DNA from: Acanthococcus lagerstroemiae
Lineage: Eukaryota > Arthropoda > Insecta > Hemiptera > Eriococcidae
DNA length: 64,000 nucleotides
Direction: 5' to 3'
Assembly (NCBI GenBank): GCA_031841125.1
Contig: CM063108.1
Coordinates: 49,312,122 to 49,376,121, forward strand
Made by a program: the position numbers and the translations under genes. This document shows, in pieces, positions 23,200 to 35,450 of the stretch. Positions within the stretch are counted from its first letter, which is position 1. Each line of letters begins with the position of its first letter. The notes below the pieces were generated by a model, which was given only the letters and a program-made list of their open reading frames with translations, did no database searches and was not told where the DNA came from.

Positions 23200-24442
23200 T
23201 GTTCGAGAACCATAGGTTGAAAATCTTACCAGATGATCTACCATGATGATTTATTCCGATGATTCATTGAATGGTCTACCCAGATGATGTACTGATAATA
23301 ATCTTCTCAACAGATGATGTATCAAGATTTATTGAAATGGTATGTAAAGAAGACCTGTCCATGATCTACTAGGACGATCTACCGTGATGAAGTATAGGGG
23401 TGTACCGAAGGTAAATAATTGGGGGAGGGGGAACACAAAATTCTCCCACTGGAAAGCCTTCAGTTTCAAAAGCGAAGGAAATGAAAAAATTTAAAAAAAT
23501 GTACCGATTTTAAGCTTGGAAAACTGGAAAAAAAATCTCAAATTTTCCAACCGATGGTCACTGATTTTCTAACTGAAGTTAATTGTCAAATCTTTAGGGG
23601 GACAGGGAGGCTGCTTCTCTTCCATAAATCCCTAACGGAATACGTACTATCAGTAGTAAGAAAGTTGAATGATGAAACTACAATAGTTTGATAGTACAGT
23701 ATGAACTACCGATGCTATCAAATAAGTAAATTATTGCAAATCGCAAGCTACGTGAAATTATTTTGGTTTTGGAACGTCATAAAATCATGACATCATGAAA
23801 TCATCTTCGTAAATTATTTTAGTAAATACTTTTGACTTATCACCTCGGCAGACCATGAGATTGTCTTGGTACATTATGAGATCAACCCAATATATTATAA
23901 AATCATATTTATTGGTAGATCATGACATCATCTGGTCAGGTCATGAGATTATCTCCCTAGATCATGAGATCATCTTGGTATACCATGACTCGACACTGAA
24001 TTATGCTTTACCAAAATGATCTACTTAGATCATCTTGGTATTAGCTGGGTTGATAATCAGGGTAGATCATCATGGTAGATTATTTTGATAGATCATTTGT
24101 CTGAGATGGCATCATATAAATCTTTTTAGTCGTTTATCTCGCATGGTAAACCATCTTGGTTAATCATCCTGACAAATTATCTTGTTAAATATTCACTTAT
24201 TAGATCATCAGAAGATCATTAAAGTAGATCTTGGTAGACTATGTAAGTTGTTCACTAAATTATTTGATGGTTTCTTAATAGTTTCAAATTGTTCCAGAAA
24301 CTACTGAAAAACTAGTGGAAAATTATTGAAAATCATTCGAAACTATTCGAAACTACAATAAGATCAACTTATTTTATTTCAAGTTTTTCAGTTTTCTTGC
24401 AGAATTCTATGTAGATAGCTGACTTAAACTTATTTTTTTATT

Positions 24443-24473
<31 letters not shown>

Positions 24474-25440
24474 TTATAATAAGTAATTTAGGATGATGAT
24501 TGTTACAAGTATTTAGGTTTACCTACTAATAATACTATTCGAATATATGTTGCTTGTTTGACAGACTAAGGTGTCCGACATCAATATGAAGTACCATTAG
24601 GACACCCTGTCATGTCATTCCATTCAAATTCAATAGCCTAATAAAAGGAAAGTATCAAACTTATTTGATAGTTTTTATCATTTTTTAAAAACTATCAAAC
24701 AACTTTTAACAGTATAGATAGTTTTTTGTAATACTATCAAAACAATTCATAGTGAAAAACTATCAGAAAACATCAATTACTAATCTCATGACCTTCCAAG
24801 AGGATTTCCATTTCTCCTTAAGCGATATTTTAAGGCAAAATATATTCTACACTTTGTACGCAGATAATCTACTAAGAGTCATGCATGATTTACATCATCC
24901 ATCAGAATGATCTACCAAAATATAATCCACTCATATAATCTACTAAGATGGTATACGGAGACATGCTCCACCAAGATGACATAACAAAGTGATTTACCAA
25001 AATTATCAACTGTAAATCTTGAACCACCAAAATAAACTATCAAGATGATGTCATGATCTAAATAGGCAATCTCATTTTCCATCAAAATATTCTCACGACC
25101 TTCCAAGACGGAAGATGACCTACTCTACTCAGTGTTATTGTCTCCTAATAAGGTGATCTCCCAAAATGATCTACCTCGATAATCAACTGAGTCATGATTA
25201 ACCACGATGATCTCATAATTTATCAAGAAGCTCTCATACTCGTAGATCATCAATGTAATTAGACTATCTTGGCTAGATCATTTGAATAGATATCTCTTGG
25301 TAGATCGTCTTGATGGGACATCGAGGTAAATCATCCTGGTAAATCTCGTTGGTAGTTCACCTAGGCAGATCATTAATGAAGGTGGATAATTTCGGTAGTT
25401 AATCCTGGTTGTTACACTTGGTGGATCATCTCCCAGAGAA
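23200..25440. repeat. Degenerate self-complementary minisatellite (gatcatcttggta words)
   Basis: Short words such as tagatcat, atcatcttggtag and their complements ctaccaagatgatcta recur dozens of times in both orientations at 20-24 bp spacing, most densely at 23215-23400, 23780-24250, 24880-25080 and 25150-25435. The unit is close to its own reverse complement. The array is interrupted by unrelated sequence at about 23395-23640 and by a second self-complementary set (tttgatagt and actatcaaa) at about 24650-24775. An (AAT)n tract lies at 24442-24470. No coding frame is preserved. Confidence 0.75.
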
Positions 25441-25489
25441 ATTTGTGTTCCTAGGTCTGCGTTTTTCCTAGAAGGAGATGTTGGGCTCT

Positions 25490-25690
25490 TGCGCGATTTT
25501 CTATTTATTTTTGTCTGCCCAGATTTCTGTCTATCTGTCAGTCTCTATCTCTCAGTTAGTCTGCCTGAGTCTCTATCCCTATACTTACGTCTGTCTGTAT
25601 ATCTCTACTTGTATCTGCCTATTTGCCCGCACCTCTATCTGTCTGTATGTCTATCTGTATTTCCGTTGATCTACTTGTCTACTTGCCACC
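25490..25690 (+). repeat. Degenerate (TCTG/TCTA)n pyrimidine tetranucleotide tract
   Basis: About 200 bp of repeated tctgtctatctgt, ctatctctc and gtctgtatgt words. Two overlapping plus frames of 63 and 78 codons are Y/L/S/C-rich solely because of the repeat and are not genes. It is a decayed microsatellite. Confidence 0.8.
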
Positions 25691-26062
25691 ATGTGAAACA
25701 TGACTGCTTGGAAATTATTGGCTAAACAAAAAAGAAGTAGTACGCTGAAAACCGAAAAAAATTCCGCACTCAGTATTTGTTATGAGTCAAGACCATAAAG
25801 ACGTCATCCTCCACTCAAACTGATATTGGAGAAAAGGCCTAAAATAAGCTTCATACCTTATTCACAGGTGTTATTGTACAGATAGGAAGACATATTAAAG
25901 ACGTCCTTTTGTTCAGATTTATTCCCAACCTGTTGAAACTCTTATGATAAATCTATTTATCAAGACTACGCTTATAAAACTCCCTTAGATTTTATAAATA
26001 CTATTTAAGCTTTATTGAGACTCGCCATGACTCAAAAGACGCATTAACACCCGTCGAGACTA

Positions 26063-26922
26063 CAGTAGACTTCGCTTAATGGAATCACGGATAATAGATA
26101 CAGTCGGTTTGTTGAAACAAAATGCCTTAGAACGGACCGGTTGTATCTTGATACATGAAAAAAATGATCACTTTACAGAAACAACACATCGTTTATTTGA
26201 AACAGATCAGGTGAACGAAACTCAACATTTTTCATTGTTCTTTAAGTAGGATTTTGAAAGATCGTTCGAATGTTGAACGGGCTCCACTGGGAAATGAGTG
26301 TGTTAATCGAAGAAAAAAGTGAACTGGTAAAAAAGAACTTATGGAGATCGCTCTGAATAAACGGTTTATGAAAGTTAGGGAGAAGGATGCCAGAGTCAAT
26401 GGTCCGATCTTACGTGAGAAAGCACAACAACTGGCTAGAAATTTGGGTAAACATGATTTTGTTGCATCAGAAGGCTGGTTCCAGCGTTCGAAGAAGAGGG
26501 AGAACATTTCTTTTGGAAAAACACAAGGAGAAGAGGGAGATGCCGATACAGAAGCCGCATCAACACGGCTTGCAACTCAATGGCCCCAACTGAGAGCCCA
26601 GTACACCCCTGCGGAGATTTCTAATGCTGATGAGACTGCGTTATACTTTAGAGCTCTTCCCGAAGAAATGTACCGTCTGAAGAACACAAAAGCCAAAGGA
26701 TGCAAGACAAGTAAAGTACGACTCTTGCCATTTTGTGCTGTGCTCTTGATGGTGAGAAGAGAAAATTGTTGGTGATTGGTAAGAGCATTCGACCTCGATG
26801 TTTTAAGGGAATGAAGAGGTTACCAGTGGACTACAAAACGCAACATCGCTTTATTGAAACAATAGGTTAATTGAAACAAATTACCTTTGTCCCAAAGTGT
26901 TTCTAATAAGCGAAGTCTGCTG
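26063..26922 (+). mobile_element. pogo/Tigger-type DNA transposon, internally deleted
   Basis: The left end is cagtagacttcgcttaatgg. The right end, read as the complement, is cagcagacttcgcttattag, giving terminal inverted repeats. The left flank is TA; the right flank is CA, consistent with a decayed TA duplication of the Tc1/mariner-pogo group. The element is only 860 bp, short for a Tigger, and its transposase stops just after the early DDE region, where sequence jumps to the right end. It is a non-autonomous deletion derivative. Confidence 0.93.
26341..26840 (+). pseudogene. Tigger-like transposase fragment (CENP-B/Tc5 helix-turn-helix plus start of DDE domain)
   Basis: A 144-codon frame begins at 26341. 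Residues about 10-55 hold the VNGPILREKAQQLARNLG and FVASEGWFQR motifs of the HTH_Tnp_Tc5 (CENP-B-like) DNA-binding domain. Near residues 95-125 NADETALYFRALPE carries the first catalytic aspartate of the DDE_1 domain. From about 26738 homology continues in another frame (GEKRKLLVIGKS, then PRCFKGMKRLPVDY), so there is a frameshift. The second and third catalytic acidic residues are missing. Related domains occur in CENP-B and JRK proteins, but the flanking TIRs identify this as a transposon. Confidence 0.93.
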
Positions 26923-28610
26923 CATTCCAATACTAATTAAGATTAGTTCAAACTTCGGTAGAACGCATAAAGGCTCCTCAAAACTCAGTTCAGATGAATT
27001 GAAATCGTTAAATGCTCTTAAGACTTGTCTACACTGGCTTCAGATTTTTTGTTAACCAGCTCAGATTCTGGTAAAATATTATATTAAGGCTCAGTATACT
27101 CCTTTAAGACTTGTTAAGATTTTGTAAATATTATTAAATAATTTTGACGACCTATTCTCAGCCAATACTCTCTTGCACCGAATAAAGCTTGGAGCTATTT
27201 TAAGAAGAGGCCCCTTCAACAGACTCGATGGCTGTTCACTGATGAGGGAGACGAGAGAATGCAGAACGGGCATACGAACTACGACGCAGCTGGAATGCTT
27301 GAGGATCAGATTTTTCTAAATTGGATACGAATAAGGCAAAGGACACCACTGACACCTCAACTTCTCAGATTGATAGTCAAGCAATCCGGTTGTCATTTGG
27401 ACATCTGCATACCTTGCAGTATTTGCTAAACTTTCCAAATACTTTTTCGAATTCTCACGATTGTTTGCAGCTAGGAAATTCGCCTCTCTAGGCTTTACAC
27501 TCAGGCCGAACCTTTTCCTTTTTGTTTTAGCTCGCCGAGGTACGCGTCAAGTGAGTATATATGGTCGTGCTCGTCATCAATATCCATTAAACGACCGTAA
27601 AATTTCATACATTTTCATTAGAACGGCTGACTACGAAAGCAGAAAGCATTCGCGCGACCGCGACACATCAGCGAGCAGATTCGAGTGTTAAATCTCAATA
27701 ATTGTGCGTGCAATGTATATTTCTGGGATGAGACGGGAAGCAGGGGTTCTTCAGTGGTAGCTTCACGCTCCACCTCACGTATATTCTAGATCAATTAAGC
27801 TTCCCAGTCTCTTCTTGCCAAGTCGGACGGGATTCGAGGGCGAGAAGGTACACCCCCCGGATGAGTGTCGTCGAAGTGAAGAATGCAAAGGAAGGGTTTT
27901 AGCTTCCACCCATAATTTTGTTTGCATTAAACGAGAAATACTGTTGGTGTGTGTTTACTTGGAAGTCATTTATTTTCAACTTCTTACGCTTGATTAGCGC
28001 GTATAACCGTATAGAGGCGCAGGGTAGGCAGGCAGGCAGCCGCGCTTGCCGATACTGCTGCGCCTCCACGCCATCTAATGGTTACGGCGAGCTCAGTATA
28101 TCACCGCTTATCTTGTATCTCGAAATTACCTTGGGGACTCCTGAACCGTTTCTTATCTCATTACGTAACCACTTTTTGAGAATGATGATTTCGTTTTCGC
28201 GACTATTTGTTTTCGTCCTCCCCCTTTTTACGAATACCGCGAATTTCGGAAAAATGTTATTGCAGTTGAAATCCCGGAACGCCGAGCTCGATGTTAGCTG
28301 CGACGTCGAAAAGCCGAATTTCGCGAATTGAAAGCGATATTTCGTTGCTCGCAGTGGCCCCGAAAGCATTTTTGAGAGGTGGTACACGCTCGGACCCCGT
28401 CATTCGAGCGATTCCCTAGCCATCCACACTACATGCGGTAGATCATTAACACCTCGCTCAGATCCGTAAATCAACAGTGTGGTTCTGAATTTCACATTAC
28501 ACCGAACTTTCCGGTCATTTCCGCTTTTCTCCTTTCAACAAACTGAGTAAATCGTCAACATTTAATTACTTCTGTAGCCCGGGCAAAATAATTTTTATGA
28601 CCTGGCTTGT
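26923..28610. other. No recognisable gene
   Basis: From 27.4 to 28.5 kb the sequence becomes CpG-containing and unique-looking. Open frames reach 137 codons (27918-28331, plus) but overlap a 101-codon minus frame and show no domain. A tRNA-like fragment (ttcagtggtag near 27752) lacks a B box. Possibly host DNA without exons. Confidence 0.35.
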
Positions 28611-28639
28611 TGACATATGTCAAGAATCAATCTAGTTGG

Positions 28640-31250
28640 TAGAATTTGGGTTAAAAAACGACATATTCGGCATGTTACAGCAAGCTCTGAGTATAGGGCT
28701 ACAGCAAAGCGATTTTCTTGGGATGTAAAATTTTCAAATAATCGTCGAACAAAAAAAAAATTGCAATATTTTCAGATTTGCCAAGTACAACTGCTAAATT
28801 TATAGGTTCGTAAGAAATTTCAAATTACCAAGAGTGATGGTATTTTTCGACTAAAAACTAATAATTAATAAACGTCACTCAGAAAAAAACAGGCTTAGTA
28901 CATTTTCAGTTTTGCCAACTACACCTTTTAAACTCACGAACTCTTCTAGAATTTTGAATTATGGTCTAGGAGGAAGGGGGGTTGCTTTTTATCTGGAAAC
29001 TAAAACTTTGAAATCGAACAAAAAAATTGAATTTTACAACTCTTGAAAATTGTGGAGCCATGAGGAGGCTGTAGTTTTTCTAAATGAAAACCAAAATTTC
29101 TAAATGAACTCTTCTGAAAATTCACCGGGGAGGGACGGGGGTTCCTTTACTAAAAACAAAAGTTTCGAAATGGTCAGACAAAAAAAAAGCAACTAAATTT
29201 AACCATTCTTGAAAATCTTTAAAATTTCTCGAATGGGTAGTTTACCCCTGAAAAGTAAACCTTGAAAATAAATACGGAGAAAAAAGTTCACATTTTTAAC
29301 TCTACTATTTACCAACTTTTCTATAATTTAAATTACAGCCGGAGGAGGGGTGAGTTTCTAACAGAAAATGAAAATTTCAAGATTATCGGCAAAAACAAAG
29401 CTAAATTTAGCATTTTTCCCATTATGGGCGATGGGTAGATTTTCCAACTGAAAACTAAAATTTCAAAATAAACATCAAGCCAAAAAGAAATGAGGCTTGC
29501 TGCATGTAATTTTTTCAATAGCATTTTAAAAATTTATCACCTCGTCTACAATTTCTAGCTACAGCTATGGGTTCAACTTAAGATTAAAATGCATGGTAGT
29601 CGAAAAAAAGACAAATGAATTTAAAAAATAATTAAAAAATGTAATACAGTACATTTAACAACATTTGAAAACAATTTGTAGGGGGGGGGGGAGCGTGATT
29701 TTTCCAATTAGAAAACTGAAAATTAGAATTTCAAAATAAAAGTCCAACGTAAAGAAAGCATTTGTAATATTTTCAACTATAGCTCCTAGATCTACCAACT
29801 CTTCTACAATTTCAAATTTTTGGAGAGGGAAAAGTGGAGGTAAGTGTTTTCCACCTGAAAACTTGAATTCCGACATGGTAGAGTAAAAAACTTAACAACT
29901 CTTGAAAATTTACAAATTAAGTATTGTGGATAACGGTGTTTTCTCCAATCAAAAATAAAGACTTCAAAATCACAGGGCAAAAATAAATAACAATAAATAA
30001 AATTTAACAACCTTCGAAACATTTTTCAAATATGAAGAAAAGGGGAAAGTGGGCTTCCAACTGAACAGTAAAATTTTTGAACAAACGTCAAAAAAAATAA
30101 AAAATAAGTCTTACAAAATTTGTAATTATTTCAACTGTAGCTTCTAAATTCAACACATCTGCTACAATTTTAAATTATTGGAGGGGGTGTTTTCCATCTG
30201 AATATTGAAATTTCAAGATCTTCGAGCGAAATTAACATCTTTCGAAAAATTCCAAATAAAGGATTGTATAGAGAGGGGTGGTTTTTCTAAATAAAAACTA
30301 AATAAGGATTGCCACATTTGTGATTTTTTCAACAGCATTTCTAAAACTTATCATCCCGTCTATAATTTATAGTTATACTCGTAGCTGTGAGGGAGAGTGT
30401 GTTTTCTAAACCAAAATTAAAATTTGAGATCATCGAAAAGAAAGTAATAAGGTACATTTAAGAACGTTTGAAAACAAATTATAAGAAAACGGGTGATAAT
30501 TGAATAATAGAATTGCAGAATAAACGCCAAACATAAAAGAAGCATTTGTAATATTTTCAACTGTGGCTCCTAACTCTTCTACAACTTTAAATTATCTAGG
30601 GAGGGGATCAGTGTTTTTCACCTGAAAACTTAAATTCTAATGTCGTAGAGTAAAACACTTAAGAACTCTTGAAAATTTCTAAATTATGTACTGTGGAGAG
30701 CGGCGCTTTTTCCAATCAAAAATTAAAACTTGAAAATTCCAGAGCAAAACAAATAATAATAAGTAAAATTTAACAACTTTCGAAATATTTTTCAAATATG
30801 ATGAGAATGGGAATGTGGGTTTTTCAACTAAATAGTGAAATTTCAAAAAAAATAAAGAGAAATAAAATAAGTCTTGCACCATTTCTTTGTAATTATTTCA
30901 ACTATAGCTCCTAAATTCAACAAAATTTACAATTTCAAATTATGAAAAGAAGGTAAGTGTTTTCCATCTGAATAAATTTCAAGATCATCAAGCGAAATTT
31001 AATAACTCTTGAAATATTCCAAACTAAGGGTTGTAGAGAGAATTGGGTTTTTCAACTAGAAACTAAAATTTCAAAATCGTCAAACAAAACAAGAAAGTCT
31101 TGCACAACTTTTAATTATGCTATATAACTCTTAGATTTACTAACTCTTCTAAAATTTCAAATGATGAAAAGAGGAGGGGAAAGGTTTCCAATATAAAACT
31201 AAAATTTCAGGATCATCGGACAATAAAAAGAAAAAACGTGCACTATTTTC
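28640..31250. repeat. Decayed tandem array with higher-order period near 780 bp
   Basis: Blocks containing aactcttctacaatttcaaa, then a G-rich gggaggggt run, then ttttccaactgaaaac-type sequence and an aaaatttaacaactcttgaaa segment, recur roughly every 150-210 bp through 2.6 kb. A longer stretch at about 29775-30050 is repeated at about 30555-30820, and 29530-29680 resembles 30330-30480, giving a higher-order repeat near 780-800 bp. There are no terminal repeats and no ORF. It resembles an old satellite rather than a dispersed element. Confidence 0.75.
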
Positions 31251-32394
31251 AATGTCCTTTTTTGACAGTTTTTATTTCACTTTTTGAAGTATCTCAGCAA
31301 CGGAGTGTCACTGCTAAATTCAGACAACGAACTAGGCCATACTGATTTATTATTATGTACTTTATTTTAAAGAAATTTAGAGTCCATCTTTCACAGCCGA
31401 AACGAGTCAATATAGAAGTGGGACTATAATCACCACATACATTACTTCTATTCAAACTCCAAATAAAAAAGAAAAAACAACACCTCCCCCTCCGCTCCCA
31501 AGATAGATTTGGCCGAGTAACTATTATTACCAACAAAGGTTATCTTACGATATTTCTGACAATTTACAAATTTTTATGATACTAAAATGAACGTTGTAGC
31601 TTTTCTCATTTAGTTCTATCAGTATACCACATATTCCAATTCAAAAGTTAATTTGCGGCAACCACTGACCCCTTAATCGAAATGTGAATTCTTTTAACAA
31701 CATAGAAATTCATAAAATTTTGAAATATTGAATCTACTGTCGGAAATTTGGTCGCAGCTAGTCATTTCTAGTTTCTACATGCATACACTAGATTCCAATT
31801 CTAAAAGAAAAATCGAATTTTCGATTCAAGTTTTGTGAAATTTCGAGAAAAAGTCAGATATTCTCCTGTGAAAAATTTTTCAAATTCCCATTCCAATTCG
31901 TCGGAAATGGAACGTCTGAGTAATAACTACAGCAACTCGAAAAATTTGTTTTACGATACTGAAAACCTAAAATTAAGAAGCTATAAAATTATTCGAATAG
32001 AAATAGGGAGTGTGATTCCTCTTACACTTGGCACTGGTTCACTTTTTGCATTTTCCCTTTAGTTTCGTTAATCTGCACTCAGTGAAAGTCAGTTGTGTTT
32101 TCAGCTGATTTCTCTTTTTAATTTTTCGATAGGAATTCGTTTCATTTTGAGAGTCACGACTTGTCGCCTTCTGCCTTCCTTAACGCTACTCTAAATTTAA
32201 TTCGCGAATTTGAAAAAAATGTTATTTCGAAGAACGAAATTGATGCTATCAAGTCTAAAAAGATAACATTTTCGTCTCAAAATTGGTGTTTCCGCAGCTC
32301 CCCACCACAAAAAATGATGAATGTGAATCACAATAATAATACTGACTATCGTTTCATCAGTGCTACTGAGTTGTTCCTCCTTCCAAACTAAAAA
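31251..32394. other. No recognisable gene
   Basis: AT-rich DNA between the tandem array and the next LINE. Open frames are at most 80 codons and show no domain. A stretch near 31800-31980 is open in one frame but has no recognisable motif. Confidence 0.35.
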
Positions 32395-32508
32395 TGAAAT
32401 ACATGAGTAATAACTTTACCATCCAAATAACTATCGAGGGAAAACGTATAGAAAAGGTAGAGGACTTACACATATCTAAGGAGGACGGTATCATTTAATA
32501 AGGTTAAG

Positions 32509-32727
32509 GGTCTGGTTGGCCGACTAGATAGCGCGCTGGTTTTGGAATCCGGAGGTTCCGGGTTCGAATCCACGAAGTAGCTCGCTACATTTCGATCTAG
32601 GCCGGTTTTTCAGAAAGAAAAGAGGGCTATAAGACAGCCCTAACAGCCTCCTCAACGTCTCTGAGGTAATGCTCGAAAGGGCGGATTCCGGAGCTCAGGT
32701 TAAGAGCAAAAATTAGAAAAGAAATTA
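32509..32727 (+). mobile_element. tRNA-derived SINE, copy A
   Basis: The head has an A-box region in TCTGGTTGGCCGACTAGATA and the B box GGGTTCGAATCC, the RNA polymerase III promoter of tRNA-derived SINEs. The body has tctaggccggtttttc, acagccctaacagc, tctctgaggtaatgctcgaa and agggcggattccgg, and the tail is A-rich (ttagaaaagaaatt). It is inserted in the LINE at 32395-33385, whose RT homology resumes after it. Sister copies lie at 53189-53429 (minus) and 61941-62166. Confidence 0.92.
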
Positions 32728-33341
32728 TTAAACAAGGGCATAGAGAAAAAGATCAAAGTAAGAAAAAAGAAGGCGTGGAAGTGCCATTGGTCATTAAAAG
32801 GTATTTTCACGGGGAACATGAGCATAAAAGCTGAGGTAAGGGTTCTGGTGAAGTGCGTACTGCCTATGTTATGATATGGAGCACAGAAGTGGGTACTCAC
32901 TAATTCTCAAATAGAGGGACTGAAGAGAACACAAACAGCCATGAAGCGCGCAGTATCTTAAATATCAGAAGAAAAGATAAAATCAAAAACAAAACTTTAG
33001 GGAACAAACACGAAGCTCAGACGTAGGCTACAGTGTAACAAAAAAAAAAAAAATCAAAACTTAAGTATGTGAACGCATCATGAGAACGACAAACGACAGA
33101 TTATCCAAAATTGCCATAGAGTGGAGACCTTACGAGGAGGGAAGGGAGAAGGGGAGGCGCAAGATGAGATGGAGTAATGAATTGGAAAGAAGTGAGGGAT
33201 CTTGCTAACATCGGAGTGTCCATGACAGAGAGAAATGGAGAATGATCGATGAGGCATATGCCCGGCAGTGGGGCGGTTGTTCGTGGGTTCGGATAATGCT
33301 GGATTTACGAAGATGTATTTACGGTTAGGTAAAGGTTCATG

Positions 33342-33379
33342 TATTATTATTATTAATTATTATTATTATTATTATTATC
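33342..33379 (+). repeat. (ATT)n microsatellite forming a LINE tail
   Basis: Trinucleotide run immediately downstream of the last LINE coding motif. RTE-like LINEs often end in simple repeats rather than poly(A), and its position fits that. Confidence 0.85.
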
Positions 33380-33444
33380 AGGTTGTCCTGGTTTTCTATT
33401 CTAAAGAAAATAATCAATTCCAACAGCAGATATGATTAGTGGAG

Positions 33445-33540
33445 AGTATGGCGATGCACGCATGCTAACGTAGCTCCTCAGACAACATACTCCCGGCCCC
33501 AGAATCTACCCTTTCGAGTATCGCGTTAGTGACCAAAGGA
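33445..33540 (-). mobile_element. Minus-strand fragment of the LINE 3'-end repeat
   Basis: Read on the minus strand, the stretch gives tactcgaaagggtagattct, ggggccggg, a ggagct word and gcatgcgtgcatcgccat. This is the same order as the 3'-end family at 45065-45355 and 50660-50945. It is truncated at both sides. Confidence 0.75.
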
Positions 33541-33544
33541 ATCC

Positions 33545-35450
33545 AACAGCAGATAAGAAACTGGTTTAATTTGATTCACCATTTTAAAATTCTCTTCATT
33601 CTGACTACAAGCGTTCACATTTTCTCTACTCTCGCTGGTGCTTCCTCGGGCTTCAACGAGTTAACACAGCAGACAAGATCACCCACGAACGAACGTCCTG
33701 ATTTGGTCAAAGGTAGAGTCGCAAAGGGTCTTGGGGAAGGCGGACTCTCCCAAGAATTCAAATTTTCACCAAATCCTTCCTTATGGAATAGCGAGCATTT
33801 TGAGTCTTTAGCCCCTCTCCCGTAATATCAATCTGTCACTGCTTCTGCTACGTTTCAAGTTCACAGAGCCAAATTCATCAGTCCCCAGATGCATCCCCCC
33901 GTCGCAACACAAGCAGGGTGCAAGGCGAGTCAGAGTAAAGTCGACCTGCGAGCCTTTCAGGAAATAATGCCCCGCCGAAGTCGAATGCAAACTTCGACGA
34001 GATCTGCAACCGCTTTGCAGCGAATCTAATTGAGAATTCGGAGTTGCAAATGCGGTGAAAGCTGACCCGAGATACGTGTCCTCGGTCGTATGGAATAGGA
34101 AAAACACAGAACATCATTTACCGAGACGATTTATAGCGACCGTATATGGTACATTTATATGTAAAAATACGACATTTTCGCGAATGTACGTACAATCGTT
34201 TTACTACTATGCGGTCGTTTTGTCGCGTATAGCTGCGGGTCGTAAAATATCAAATATTTAATCTGCGACGACCGAATACAGCTGCGAGAGCGAACACATA
34301 AACCGGATCGTTCTGTATCCTCAATTATTACAGTCACGCGGTTAATATGTGAGTTGTCTTTGCACGTAATACACCATCGTGTTGTCGGGACCAAAGTGCG
34401 AGTCGGAAATTTAGATTAATACACGATATAAAAGTCCGTTCAGGCCGGCTGATATTAGAAAATATAGTGGTAACTTTTTGAAAAAGCGCAATAAATAATA
34501 AATTCGCTTCGTCCGACCGACCACGACCGAGCAAGGCGAGGGCGAGGAACAAAAAAAAAAAAAAAAAAGTATCAGAAAACGGAAACGTATTATCGAACTG
34601 GATAGATGATTCGTTATACCGAATGAGATTAATACCACACAAGCCAATAAATAACGCGGATAAAACGAATTCTAGAAGTATTTACCCCGATCACATTCCC
34701 TTGTTTTTAAATTCATCGTTGACCTAGTTAAAAATAAATGTTTTACAAGAAATTAATTTACTATTTATAGATTTTTTTTTTCTCATATTTAACTCTGTGT
34801 TCTTTTTTCCTTCATAACGATATTTTCCTCGCTCGTGCGGCTTCCCTCTCTCGTATAAGAAAATATTAGTTCAAATTTTGTGAACCGGAAAAACGACGCC
34901 ATTATTTTCTTATCTCTTCCGTCTAATGAACATCGAAAGGGAAGAGAAGCTATACACGGTTTAAATAACTCCGACCCGCCTGAATTGAAATGTTCATCTG
35001 CGGTTGAATTCTAGAAAATGGAGAACTTTCAACGCTGACTAATGATAACTTTTTTTCTTCAAACGAACAAACGAGCCTATAGGGAGTGAAATGTGTGACA
35101 GACGGCGATGTGAGTTCATTACAAAGTTCAAAACAGGGCTCGCGCTAATATCCGCATTTAAATAGCGTAACGTTTTTTCTCAAATCTCGATCGTGACCAT
35201 TGGCTGGATACAGTAATGGATCGTAGCTTCTCAACTTGGTCGAAGAGTGGAGTGCAGAAAAGTAGTCACGAAGCCGGCAATACGATGGAAGACTGCCGCT
35301 CAATACAACTATGTTAATAAAATTGCATAACGTAGTGCCGCAAATACGATATGATGGAAGATGAAACAGGAAATAGATGCGAAGGGAAGCGGAGAGTCGA
35401 CACACCGATAGTACAAGCGAATTAGTTGTGGAAAAAAATTAGTAATAAAT
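33545..35450. other. No recognisable gene
   Basis: Moderately CpG-containing, unique-looking sequence. A poly(A) run of 19 lies at 34550-34568. Open frames up to 102 codons overlap on both strands near 33.8-34.6 kb and show no domain. Nothing links them to a family. Confidence 0.35.

Larger units (their letters stand above)
32395..33385 (+). mobile_element. LINE (endonuclease-RT type) 3' portion, split by a SINE
   Basis: 32400-32490 encodes ITIEGKRIEKVEDL, the late RT-domain segment. After the SINE, 32820-32920 encodes VLVKCVLPML, then YGAQKWVLTNSQIEGLKR, matching the LYGaetWtlt motif. 33115-33260 encodes WRPYEEGREKGRRKMRWSN and the terminal EKWRMIDEAYARQW motif. Stops and frameshifts are frequent. 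The element ends in (ATT)n at 33342-33379, which acts as its 3' tail. This looks like the same family type as at 8085 and 40370. Confidence 0.88.

Noticed and set aside
23395..23640. Another hAT MITE (starts taggggtgtaccg, ends ataaatccctaac)
   Set aside because: The ends are not convincing inverted repeats and no 8-bp duplication is seen.
23200..25440. CRISPR-like array
   Set aside because: Units are not identical, spacing is irregular and both orientations are mixed; the sequence is eukaryotic.
27745..27790. tRNA-Gly-like string ttcagtggtag
   Set aside because: Only the D-arm region resembles a tRNA; no anticodon or T arm.
28617..28805. 62-codon open frame at the start of the tandem array
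   Set aside because: No motif, and it runs into the decayed repeat.
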